Of a DNA stretch of 39,230 nucleotides, positions 8,090-15,857 are shown in pieces. Positions within the stretch are counted from its first letter, which is position 1. Each line of letters opens with the position of its first letter. Origin of the DNA: an uncultured Lachnospiraceae bacterium (lineage in GTDB: Bacteria; Bacillota; Clostridia; Lachnospirales; Lachnospiraceae); the NCBI GenBank assembly GCA_910587105.1, contig CAJUMB010000032.1, positions 1 to 39,230 of the forward strand. The letters are read 5' to 3'. A model generated the notes under the pieces. It had not been told where the DNA came from. It saw only the letters and a program-made list of their open reading frames with translations, and ran no database searches. Made by a program: the position numbers and the translations under genes.

Positions 8090-8842
8090 TTAAGCCCCGG
8101 CTCCTCCAGTATCCTCAAATGTAATATTTTTTCTCTCAGAAGTCACATTCTCCAGATGAAGGATTCCTTTTCGCCCTCCCAGCTGAGGAAGAATGGCAGA
8201 CATTCTGGATATTTTATCATCCAGACACTCATTTTTGCCTAAATTCACCTGGACCTCTCCATAGACAAGCATGATCTTTGACTGCTCATCCACCGAAACG
8301 TAGTCCGGAGGCTGCACGTTCTCCTGAAACATTTGAAAAAGACTCACTGCCACACGGAGAAACACTCCATCCTTCAACTGTATCGGCTGGTTCAGACATA
8401 TGGAAGACGGCTCCATTCCCGCATAGTAAGGGATGTTTTCGTCACGTTCCACAGAAGATTCAATAGCCGTCCCCTCCCTGTCAAAGTATACATAACAATC
8501 CAGATAGCGCACACATCCAATGGACTGCTTTTCCTTTACACCGATTAATATTGTATCAGGCTCCACGTAACTGACTTCCACCGCGTCAATAAAGGAAATC
8601 TCCCCTGTACTCTTCCTGGAACAGAAAAAAGGGGCCAGAATAGAATTGTCTGCCAGAGGCCCCTTAAGCACAATATCTTTGACCTGTTCGTCTGAGTAAT
8701 GGGTGCTTCCGGCTACTTCTACATTACGGACTCTGAAAAAAATGAAAAACCAGCCTGTGGCACCGAACAGCAGGAGCAGAATGATGGCAGTGATTCTATG
8801 ATTTTTGTTTCTTCCCACATGAGTGTATGTGCGGTTTCTCAT
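8090..8842 (-). CDS. ftsQ: Cell division protein FtsQ/DivIB
   Basis: Bitopic membrane protein of the divisome, working with FtsL and the FtsW/FtsI synthase. A basic cytoplasmic N-terminus is followed by one membrane segment (AIILLLLFGATGWFFIFF, about residues 20-37). A POTRA-like domain begins with VRNVEVAGSTHYSDEQV (~38-110), then the FtsQ domain. The start is not certain: MRNRTYTH (250 aa, used here) is the first ATG, but GTG codons up to 22 codons upstream are open (to 8908) and the ribosome site at either start is weak. Divergent at sequence level, as the family usually is. It is placed between murA and ftsZ as in other clostridial dcw clusters. Confidence 0.85.
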   Translation of the reverse strand: MRNRTYTHVGRNKNHRITAIILLLLFGATGWFFIFFRVRNVEVAGSTHYSDEQVKDIVLKGPLADNSILAPFFCSRKSTGEISFIDAVEVSYVEPDTILIGVKEKQSIGCVRYLDCYVYFDREGTAIESSVERDENIPYYAGMEPSSICLNQPIQLKDGVFLRVAVSLFQMFQENVQPPDYVSVDEQSKIMLVYGEVQVNLGKNECLDDKISRMSAILPQLGGRKGILHLENVTSERKNITFEDTGGAGA

Positions 8843-8916
8843 ATTTTTTTGTACCTTGCCTTTCGTTTTTCCTTCTCTATTTATGCTCCAGAGACGCACG
8901 CCGGACACCTGTTAGT

Positions 8917-9017
8917 CTGGCAGCTGCAGATACGTTGAACTTCAGACACTATCTATCCTCTGTAACCGCGTATCTCCCTACTGCCAGTACCCGGCTGCGG
9001 CGTACGTTCTGCCGCAG
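8917..9017 (-). other. Structured spacer between murA and ftsQ
   Basis: This lies within a spacer of up to 190 nt, in a cluster that is otherwise tightly packed. Nested complementary arms: CTGGCAG (8917-8923) with CTGCCAG (8981-8987), and inside them GATACG (8929-8934) with CGTATC (8969-8974). A separate hairpin CTGCGGC (8995-9001) / GCCGCAG (9011-9017) follows. No T run follows any stem in the direction of transcription, so it is not a standard terminator. It may be an RNA processing or attenuation structure, or an intergenic repeat. Confidence 0.4.
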
Positions 9018-9032
9018 ATAATATGCGCCTGC

Positions 9033-10295
9033 TCACTCCTCCACCACAGCCTGACCCCCAAGCGCCGCAATATCCTCCTGTATCCTCTCATACCCCCGCT
9101 CCACCAAATGGAAGTTCTCCACACAGGTCTCTCCCTGGGCTGCCAGTCCTGCCAGTATCAAAGCGGCGCCGCCCCGCAGTTCCTGTGCTTTCACCCTGCA
9201 CCCTGCCAGCCTCTCTACGCCGTCTATATAGGCATCTCTGCCGTTGAGCCGGATATGTGCCCCCATGCGCACCAATTCCTGTGCTGTCCGGAAGCGGTCT
9301 TCGAATATATTTTCCCGGATGTGGCTTTTTCCTCTGGCCAGGGTCAAAACTGCCATCACAGGTGACTGGAGATCTGTGGAGAATCCCGGATATACTTCTG
9401 TCTCCAGCCGCCTTACAGGACCGTCTGCCCCAGCGGCCTCTGCTATCAGTTTACCACCAACCACATCATATTGTCCACCCATTTTCCCATAGATTCCCAA
9501 AAAAGCTGACAATTCTAAGACTGGCGGATTTTCAAGACAGATTCTTCCCCTGGTGACAGCCGCCGCACACAGGTATGTGCCTGCCACAATGCGGTCCGGC
9601 GGTATGGTAAACTCACTGTCATGTAATTTCTCCATCCCACGGATGCAGATTCTCTGGGTCCCTGCCCCTGTCACAGACGCCCCCATTCCCTTTAAAAATT
9701 CTGCCAGCCATACAATCTCTGGCTCTTTGGCACAGTTCTCCAGGCAGGTGGTTCCCTGGGCTAGTACCGCCGCAATCATGCCATGTTCCGTGGCTCCTAC
9801 ACTCTGTCTCGAAAAGCAGACAATGTGCCCTTTTAGACCGGATGTATACGCCTGTAACATCTCCGGTTTTTCTTCTATATGGACCCCCATGGCCTCCATG
9901 AGAGACAAATGCAGATCCACTGGCCGTTTTCCGATCACGCAGCCGCCAGGCGGTGCAATGGCTGCTGTGTGAAACCTTCCCAACAGTGCTCCCAGCAGAA
10001 TAATGGAACAGCGCATCTGACAGGCATATTCTGCCGGTATGCTGGTATTTTGCAGCCGGGAACAGTCAAGATAAAGAGAATTCCCTTTCCAGCCAGTTTT
10101 GGCTCCCAGATGACGCAGTATCTTTTCCATAAAAAACACATCCGCAATCTGGGGACAATTATGCAGAACCGTAGTCCCCCTGTGCAGCACTGCCGCCGCC
10201 ATCATAGGAAGGGCCGCATTTTTGGAGCCCTGTATACGAACTGTGCCATTTAACGGGCGTCCGCCCTGTATCCGGATACTTTTCAAATCAAACAC
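9033..10295 (-). CDS. murA: UDP-N-acetylglucosamine 1-carboxyvinyltransferase
   Basis: First committed step of peptidoglycan precursor synthesis: transfers enolpyruvate from PEP to UDP-GlcNAc in the cytosol. EPSP-synthase fold, 420 aa, typical length. The substrate loop GSKNAALP gives Lys25-Asn26. The catalytic cysteine that fosfomycin alkylates is present as Cys119 in PPGGCVIGKRPVDLH. The acid residue lies in PGFSTDLQSP. The start is GTG (MFDLKS) with AGAGG 8 nt upstream; a TTG three codons later is an alternative. It occupies the position where murG and murB lie in Bacillus; neither of those is in this window. Confidence 0.95.
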   Translation of the reverse strand: MFDLKSIRIQGGRPLNGTVRIQGSKNAALPMMAAAVLHRGTTVLHNCPQIADVFFMEKILRHLGAKTGWKGNSLYLDCSRLQNTSIPAEYACQMRCSIILLGALLGRFHTAAIAPPGGCVIGKRPVDLHLSLMEAMGVHIEEKPEMLQAYTSGLKGHIVCFSRQSVGATEHGMIAAVLAQGTTCLENCAKEPEIVWLAEFLKGMGASVTGAGTQRICIRGMEKLHDSEFTIPPDRIVAGTYLCAAAVTRGRICLENPPVLELSAFLGIYGKMGGQYDVVGGKLIAEAAGADGPVRRLETEVYPGFSTDLQSPVMAVLTLARGKSHIRENIFEDRFRTAQELVRMGAHIRLNGRDAYIDGVERLAGCRVKAQELRGGAALILAGLAAQGETCVENFHLVERGYERIQEDIAALGGQAVVEE

Positions 10296-10319
10296 CTCAA
10301 GAACCTCTTATGGATTATC

Positions 10320-11420
10320 CTATGCACGTGTCTGTTTTTTGTGACGGCTCACACTGAGCGCCAGGCCCATTTCGCTTAGCAGAAACAATACAGAAGTCCC
10401 TCCATAACTGATAAAGGGCAGGGTGATGCCTGTATTGGGTATGGTATTGGTTACCACCGCAATGTTCAAAACCACCTGAATGGCCATATGTCCCATGATA
10501 CCCACCGCAATCATAGCTCCCATTAGATCTGGTGCATGGGTGGACACCACCATCAGCCTCCACAAGAGCAGTGCAAATACCAACATAACCAGAAAAGCCC
10601 CTGCCAGGCCGGTTTCCTCACAGATAATGGAAAAAATCATATCATTTTGAGCCTCCGGCACAAATCCCAGCTTCTGCATGCTGCTGCCCAGCCCCTGTCC
10701 GAAAATCCCTCCGCTTCCGATGGCGTAAAGCCCCTGAATGGTCTGAAACCCTTTTTCATAACTTTCCGGGTCCCGCCAGACAGCCAGCCGCTCCAGCCGG
10801 TAACTCTCCATGGCCAGAAAAATTCCCATAAAGGCCATGCCTCCTGCTCCAAGCCCGATGAACTGCAGATATTTGGGATTGGATACAAAGATCAAAATCA
10901 CTCCGATTCCCAAAATGATTATAGCCGTGCTCAGATTGTTCGTACCCACCAGTCCCACAATGGGCAGCAGCCACAGCATAACTTTGCACATGAACCAGAT
11001 GCCTGTGGTCTTTCCCGTGCTTTTCTCCATTCGGTACGCCAGAAATAAAATCACAGCCAGTTTTGCAAATTCGGAAGGCTGAAAAGAAAGAGGCCCCAAT
11101 GACAGCCAGCGTTTCGAGCCATTGTACTCCTGGCCGAAAAACAAAACAGCTGTGGAAAGCACCAGCGCCCCCGCATAACAAAACGGAGCCAGGTTCACCA
11201 GACGATGATAGTCCATGCGGGAGACCAGGTACATGGCCATCATTCCCAATGCTGTGGCAAATAACTGTTTCTTAAAATAATAGGCGGAGTCATGGAATTT
11301 GACCCGCCCATTATATGCACTGGTACTATATAAAATTACGAGTCCTAAAACAACAAGGATCAGTACAAGAATAAATAAGGCGCCATCCGCTTTCTTTTCA
11401 ACAGGTTTCCTCAACGGCAA
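10320..11420 (-). CDS. ftsW: SEDS peptidoglycan glycosyltransferase FtsW (SpoVE-like)
   Basis: Multi-pass membrane enzyme that polymerises lipid II into glycan strands with its partner class B PBP at the septum. About ten hydrophobic segments. SEDS signatures are SKRWLSLGPLSFQPSEFAKL, GGIFGQGLGSSMQKLGFVPE and, near the end, NTGITLPFISYGGTS. At 366 aa it is the usual size. The start is the TTG of the MPLRKPVEKK form, with a purine-rich GAGAGGTGGGG just upstream; no ATG is available nearby. Downstream of murD across the long palindrome, and 24 nt before murA. Whether it serves vegetative division (FtsW), the sporulation septum/cortex (SpoVE), or both cannot be told, because it is the only SEDS gene here. 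Confidence 0.93.
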   Translation of the reverse strand: MPLRKPVEKKADGALFILVLILVVLGLVILYSTSAYNGRVKFHDSAYYFKKQLFATALGMMAMYLVSRMDYHRLVNLAPFCYAGALVLSTAVLFFGQEYNGSKRWLSLGPLSFQPSEFAKLAVILFLAYRMEKSTGKTTGIWFMCKVMLWLLPIVGLVGTNNLSTAIIILGIGVILIFVSNPKYLQFIGLGAGGMAFMGIFLAMESYRLERLAVWRDPESYEKGFQTIQGLYAIGSGGIFGQGLGSSMQKLGFVPEAQNDMIFSIICEETGLAGAFLVMLVFALLLWRLMVVSTHAPDLMGAMIAVGIMGHMAIQVVLNIAVVTNTIPNTGITLPFISYGGTSVLFLLSEMGLALSVSRHKKQTRA

Positions 11421-11481
11421 AAATCCCCACCTCTCTCAACACTCTGGCTGCTCATTGAGAAACGGCTCCTTTCATAAACCA

Positions 11482-11559
11482 GAGTTTCGGCAAAAGAAAC
11501 AAATAAGGAGCGAATTCAAAACGGTTTTGAGCTCCGTTTTGTTTCTTTTGCCTAAACTC
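11482..11559. repeat. 78-bp near-perfect palindrome between murD and ftsW
   Basis: Arms: GAGTTT (11482-11487) with AAACTC (11554-11559); after one mismatch GGCAAAAGAAAC (11489-11500) with GTTTCTTTTGCC (11541-11552), extended by 3 A-T pairs; then GGAGC (11507-11511) with GCTCC (11531-11535); the loop contains CAAAAC/GTTTTG. It fills much of the 175-nt murD-ftsW spacer. No gene is in it. It could form a very stable RNA hairpin or a DNA cruciform. It looks like a small palindromic intergenic repeat, but copy number cannot be checked here. Confidence 0.75.
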
Positions 11560-11595
11560 GTCACTCCTGAAAAACCCCCGCAATGACCAGCCCCC

Positions 11596-12969
11596 TTATT
11601 CTAATTTATGTACATATGCCTTAAACATATCACCTCTTTGCTCATAATTATCAAATTGTCCCCAGCTTGCACAGGCAGGCGACAACAGCACTGCCTCCTG
11701 GGGCCTGGCCATCTTGGCGCAGACAGCAACTGCTTCTTCCAGATTCTCTGCCATCCGTATCTCTGTGAATCCTTCTTCCCTGGCTGTACGGGCAATTTTC
11801 TCTCTCGTCTGCCCGATCAGTACCAGACAGCGGACCCTTCCTTCGAAAGAGCGTATCCATTCCCGGTAATCGGCTTCCTTGTCGTAGCCTCCCGCAATCA
11901 GCCAGGTGGGACGGTTCATAGCCTGAATCCCTTTGATGGCTGCGTCTGGATTGGTTCCCTTAGAATCGTTGTAATAGGCCACACCATGTTTCTCTGCCAC
12001 ATACTCAATCCTGTGGGCCACTGCCTGAAAGGCACAGATACTCTGGCGGATCTGCTCCATGGGCACCCCTGCGCAGTAAGCCATGGCTGCGGCAGCCATC
12101 ACGTTTTCATAATTGTGCTGGCCCAGAAGCTGCAGACTCCCCAGCTCCACCACTGGTGTCTCCCCGTTCTCATCTTTCCATATGATCCATCTGCTTCCGG
12201 ATTCATTTCTGAGGAAAATCCCTCTGGAAAGCTCCCGGACACTGGAAAAATACACACAGCCAGGGGTTATATGCTGTCCGAACTCCCTCAATATGCTGTC
12301 CTCGTAATTCAGCACACACACATCTTTCTCTGTCTGATTCCTGGCTATGGCCTCTTTCGCTTCTATATAAGCTTCCATAGTATGGTGCCTGTCCAGATGG
12401 TCTTCTGTAATGTTCAATATAGCGCTGACTTTGGGAGCAAACGTATCAATGGTCTCCAGCTGAAAGCTGCTGAGCTCGGCTACGGTAACACTTTCCTCTT
12501 TCATCAACAGAGCCGCCGATGTATAAGAAGTCCCGATATTTCCCACCACAAACACGGAATCCTCATAATCAGAGAAAATTTTTCCCAGCAGCGCAGTGGT
12601 AGTAGTCTTTCCATTGGTTCCCGTAACTGCCAGCACCCGCCGGGAAAGACTTACCTGATAGGCCAGCTCCACCTCTCCCCACACCAAAATACCCCGGCTG
12701 TAAAACTCTTTGACCAGGGGAAGGTCTGTGGGCACCCCAGGACTGAGCACAACCAGATCCAGCTTGTCCTTTACCTGTGCAGGCAGTTCTCCAATATATA
12801 TTTCAGGTGTGCAGCCATCCCCCATTTTTTTCAGGACATGCTCTTTATCCACCGCCGTATTTCCGTCAAAAATGATGGGACAGGCCCCCATTTTCCAGAC
12901 CAGTCCGGCAGCCCCAATCCCGCTGACCCCGGAACCGAACACCAGCACATTTTTTCCTGCTAAATTCAT
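11596..12969 (-). CDS. murD: UDP-N-acetylmuramoyl-L-alanine--D-glutamate ligase
   Basis: Adds D-glutamate to UDP-MurNAc-L-Ala using ATP. An N-terminal Rossmann domain (VLVFGSGVSGIGAAG, residues 8-22) binds the nucleotide sugar. The Mur ligase P-loop VTGTNGKTTTT is at ~115-125. The central-domain histidine motif appears as NITEDHLDRHHTMEAY, and the C-terminal domain carries YNDSKGTNPDA. Length 457 aa, normal. It starts 18 nt after mraY. A 451-codon open frame lies antisense to almost the whole gene and is considered a coding shadow. Confidence 0.96.
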   Translation of the reverse strand: MNLAGKNVLVFGSGVSGIGAAGLVWKMGACPIIFDGNTAVDKEHVLKKMGDGCTPEIYIGELPAQVKDKLDLVVLSPGVPTDLPLVKEFYSRGILVWGEVELAYQVSLSRRVLAVTGTNGKTTTTALLGKIFSDYEDSVFVVGNIGTSYTSAALLMKEESVTVAELSSFQLETIDTFAPKVSAILNITEDHLDRHHTMEAYIEAKEAIARNQTEKDVCVLNYEDSILREFGQHITPGCVYFSSVRELSRGIFLRNESGSRWIIWKDENGETPVVELGSLQLLGQHNYENVMAAAAMAYCAGVPMEQIRQSICAFQAVAHRIEYVAEKHGVAYYNDSKGTNPDAAIKGIQAMNRPTWLIAGGYDKEADYREWIRSFEGRVRCLVLIGQTREKIARTAREEGFTEIRMAENLEEAVAVCAKMARPQEAVLLSPACASWGQFDNYEQRGDMFKAYVHKLE

Positions 12970-12987
12970 CTCTTCTCTCCTTGTCTT

Positions 12988-13944
12988 CTACAGCGCCATC
13001 AGGGCAATCAGGCACAAAATGGCAGTCACAATGGCAAACACAGCCACCACCCGGGTCTCTGACCATCCACAGAGCTCAAAATGATGGTGGATAGGCGCCA
13101 TTTTGAAAATCCGTTTCCCGTGGGTGGATTTAAAATAAGTCACCTGAATAATGACAGAAGCCACCTCCAGCAGATAAATAAAGCCCACCAGGATAATAAA
13201 CAGGGGCATCTGCATCATGTAGGCTGTTCCCGCCACAAATCCGCCCAATGCCAGAGAGCCCGTATCACCCATAAACACCTGGGCCGGGAATACATTGAAC
13301 AGCAGAAATCCCATCAGTCCGCCCACAACCGCGCAGGTAATAGGTTCCACACCGCTGTGCAGGCCAATGGAAACCACAGTAAAGAACACAGCCACCATAA
13401 TGGTCACACTGGAGGCCAGACCGTCCAGGCCGTCTGTAAAATTTACTCCGTTCACTGTGCCGATCACTGCCACAAACAAAACTGGAATGGCCAGCCAGCC
13501 TATATCCCAGTAATGACCGCTCCAAAATGGGATCTTCATGGTCAGCGGCACATCTGTATAGCTCACCAGATAAAAAGTGAAAATCCCCGTCACCACAATC
13601 TGCAGAAGAAATTTCTGCCAGGCCAGCAGCCCGTCTGAGCGCTTCAGAACCACTTTCAGATAATCATCCAGAAAGCCGATCAGCCCAAAACCCAGTGTCA
13701 GAAACAAAATCGGCGTAATTTTGGGATAATCCCGGATGTAAAACAGGGATGTGATAACCACAGCCAGCAGGAAAATAATACCGCCCATGGTAGGGGTTCC
13801 TGCCTTTTTTAAATGGGAGGCAACCCCTTCTGCCCGTTCTGTCTGACCCATTTTCAGTCTGCGCAGAAATGGGATGACAACCGGCCCCAGCGCCACACTG
13901 ACGGCAAATGCAATCAATACAGGAATCGTTACTTGAAAATTCAT
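12988..13944 (-). CDS. mraY: Phospho-N-acetylmuramoyl-pentapeptide transferase
   Basis: Integral membrane enzyme that transfers phospho-MurNAc-pentapeptide to undecaprenyl phosphate, making lipid I. About ten membrane segments in 318 aa. Family motifs in order: GTPTMGGIIFLL near residues 50-60, the aspartate-rich NFTDGLDGLAS, and the C-terminal histidine block MAPIHHHFELCGWSE. Clear ribosome site AGAGGTG before the ATG. A strong promoter-like site lies directly upstream, overlapping the end of spoVD. First of the mraY-murD-ftsW-murA-ftsQ segment. Confidence 0.96.
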   Translation of the reverse strand: MNFQVTIPVLIAFAVSVALGPVVIPFLRRLKMGQTERAEGVASHLKKAGTPTMGGIIFLLAVVITSLFYIRDYPKITPILFLTLGFGLIGFLDDYLKVVLKRSDGLLAWQKFLLQIVVTGIFTFYLVSYTDVPLTMKIPFWSGHYWDIGWLAIPVLFVAVIGTVNGVNFTDGLDGLASSVTIMVAVFFTVVSIGLHSGVEPITCAVVGGLMGFLLFNVFPAQVFMGDTGSLALGGFVAGTAYMMQMPLFIILVGFIYLLEVASVIIQVTYFKSTHGKRIFKMAPIHHHFELCGWSETRVVAVFAIVTAILCLIALMAL

Positions 13945-13986
13945 ATAACACCTCTTTAATTCTTTCGTTACTTTGGATCGTGTTTA

Positions 13987-14015
13987 AGTATAATTCTTTT
14001 TCCTTTATTTATCAA
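13987..14015 (-). promoter_or_regulatory. Predicted internal sigma-A promoter before mraY
   Basis: On the minus strand TTGATA (14010-14015), a 17-nt spacer and TATACT (13987-13992), about 45 nt upstream of the mraY ATG. The -35 overlaps the stop codon of the SpoVD-like gene. Its -35 hexamer and spacing are the same as in the ftsZ promoter. Suggests that mraY and downstream genes can be transcribed without read-through from mraZ. Confidence 0.6.
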
Positions 14016-15742
14016 CCACTTTTCGAAATACCCAGATAAGGCAGAACATTCTCAAAAATACCGCGGATCACCGGAGCAGCTATGGTTCCCCCGTAGTAAA
14101 TCCCCTGAGGATTATTGATAATGCACAGTCCCAGTATCTCCGGTTCCTCCGCCGGGGCAAATCCTACAAAAGACGAGATGTACCGATGAGCGCTTCTGGG
14201 CAGTGTCTGGGATGTGGCTGTTTTTCCGCCTATGGTATATCCCTCAATATAAGCATTCTTCCCGGACCCCTGGGATACCACGGTTTCCAGGACTCCCCGC
14301 AGAGTCTGAGACGTTTCCGCTGAGACGACACCGTCCTTTGTCTCATATTCCAGTTTCTTTACATAAGTGCCATCCTCACTTTGTATACTCACCCCAAAGT
14401 GGGGAGTCACTCTCCTGCCGCCGTTGACCAGGGAACTGACTGTGGCTGCCAGCTGAATGGGCGTAATCTGAAAAGACTGTCCGAAAGAAACTGTGGCCAG
14501 CTCCACCAGTCCCATGTTTTTGGGATTATGCATAATCGTAGACGCTTCCCCAGGCAGGTCAATGCCTGTTTTCTCCAGCAGACCAAATTGTTTAAAATAT
14601 TTATAGAAATTGTCCACGCCCAGCCGCTGTCCCACATCGATAAACACGGGATTACAGGAATTCTGCGCCCCTTCCACAAAGTTCTCCGCCCCGTGGCCGG
14701 TCCGTTTGTGACAGTGAATCCTCCGGTCCTCCACCACCCGGTATCCTGGACAGGAGAAAGTATCGCTCAGTTTTACCACCCCTTCTTCCAATCCTGCAGA
14801 CGCTGTGATAATCTTAAAAGTAGACCCTGGTTCATAGGTGTCATTGAGACAGGGATTCCGCCACATCTGATTGAGAAGCTCCTGTTTTTCTTCCTGGGAA
14901 ATCTGATTATTGCTCACAGTATAATTCAGAGTAAACGGATCATTCAAATCGAATTCAGGCACATTCACCATGGCCAGAATTTCGCCGTTCTGAGGATTCA
15001 TCATTAGAATTGACACACTGTCGGCCTGTTTTTCCTCCAGAACCTTCAGTGCGGCCTGCTGGGCATACAGCTGGATATTGGTATCCAGGCTGACCTGAAG
15101 ATTGTAGCCGGGAACCGGATCGATTCTGTTTTCGCCCACTTCATCCAGCTCTATTCCTCTGGCATCTGTAGCTGTCAGAATCTGACCTGGAACACCTTGC
15201 AGATATTGCTCATATTTCACCTCCAATCCGATTATTCCCTGGTTATCTCCTCCAGTAAATCCCAAAACTCTGGAGGCCAGAGAGCCTTTGGGATAATATC
15301 TGCGGAAATCTTCATCCACTTTTACCCCGTCCATGCCATAGCCGCGGATGCGGTCCCCTGCCTCTTTCTTTACATTGGCCTGGATTCTCTCAATGGAAGA
15401 TACCTTCTCTACCCTTTTTCGGACCTTATCTTCCGGAAGCTCCAGTTCTCTGGAAAGCATGGCAATTACCCCTTCCGGGTCTGTGATCTGGTTATGTATG
15501 ACAGAAATAGTACATACCGTTTTATTTGCCGCCAGGACCACCCCGTTGGCGTCTATAATCCGTCCTCTCGCCGCCTTAATATCCCGCTCCCGTTCATGAA
15601 GCTGCTGTGCCTTCTTCGAATAATAATCAGACTGTACCACCATCAGCCATACCAGCCGGACGGTGAGTCCCAGCAGCATAGCTGCGTAGCAGAGAAATAC
15701 AACAAATACTTTTTTCTTATGAAATGTTTTATTTTTTTTCAT
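14012..15742 (-). CDS. spoVD: Class B penicillin-binding protein, SpoVD-like
   Basis: Transpeptidase that crosslinks peptidoglycan outside the membrane. One N-terminal membrane segment (VFVVFLCYAAMLLGLTVRLVW, ~12-32), a class B dimerisation domain, and a C-terminal transpeptidase domain. Active-site motifs: STFK at 307-310 (Ser307 nucleophile) and SCN at 362-364. The third motif, normally KTG or KSG, is KTA at 507-509 (GGKTATSQ). At 576 aa it stops right after the transpeptidase domain and lacks the PASTA domain of Bacillus SpoVD. The name rests on position (second PBP after ftsL, before mraY) as in Bacillus pbpB-spoVD. It could equally be a second vegetative septal PBP. A terminator-like hairpin upstream suggests separate expression. 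Confidence 0.87.
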   Translation of the reverse strand: MKKNKTFHKKKVFVVFLCYAAMLLGLTVRLVWLMVVQSDYYSKKAQQLHERERDIKAARGRIIDANGVVLAANKTVCTISVIHNQITDPEGVIAMLSRELELPEDKVRKRVEKVSSIERIQANVKKEAGDRIRGYGMDGVKVDEDFRRYYPKGSLASRVLGFTGGDNQGIIGLEVKYEQYLQGVPGQILTATDARGIELDEVGENRIDPVPGYNLQVSLDTNIQLYAQQAALKVLEEKQADSVSILMMNPQNGEILAMVNVPEFDLNDPFTLNYTVSNNQISQEEKQELLNQMWRNPCLNDTYEPGSTFKIITASAGLEEGVVKLSDTFSCPGYRVVEDRRIHCHKRTGHGAENFVEGAQNSCNPVFIDVGQRLGVDNFYKYFKQFGLLEKTGIDLPGEASTIMHNPKNMGLVELATVSFGQSFQITPIQLAATVSSLVNGGRRVTPHFGVSIQSEDGTYVKKLEYETKDGVVSAETSQTLRGVLETVVSQGSGKNAYIEGYTIGGKTATSQTLPRSAHRYISSFVGFAPAEEPEILGLCIINNPQGIYYGGTIAAPVIRGIFENVLPYLGISKSG

Positions 15743-15794
15743 AAAACGCCGTCTGTCTTATTTCACTTCTCTAATAATCTATTCCATATTTCCC

Positions 15795-15837
15795 AAAAAA
15801 TACCATAAGGCGGTATAACTTCCGTTATATCGCCTTA
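15795..15837 (-). terminator. Terminator-like hairpin between the two PBP genes
   Basis: Arms TAAGGCGGTATAAC (15806-15819) and GTTATATCGCCTTA (15824-15837) pair over 14 positions with one wobble and a TTCC-type tetraloop. On the minus strand a run of six T follows after a 5-nt gap (15795-15800). The gap makes it weaker than a standard terminator; attenuation is as likely as full stop. It splits the dcw cluster after ftsI. Confidence 0.55.
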
Positions 15838-15857
15838 ATCATGAATACATCAGCGTT

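Noticed and set aside
10315..11181. Extra minus-strand frames inside ftsW (82 and 141 codons)
   Set aside because: They lie in alternative frames of ftsW and lack hydrophobic or motif structure; FtsW itself is full length, so no frameshift needs explaining.
11608..12963. 451-codon open frame on the plus strand across nearly all of murD
   Set aside because: It is the antisense image of a well-supported murD. The translated protein is rich in Cys/His/Pro/Ser without any domain pattern, and there is no ribosome site. Long shadow frames are common opposite GC-biased codons.
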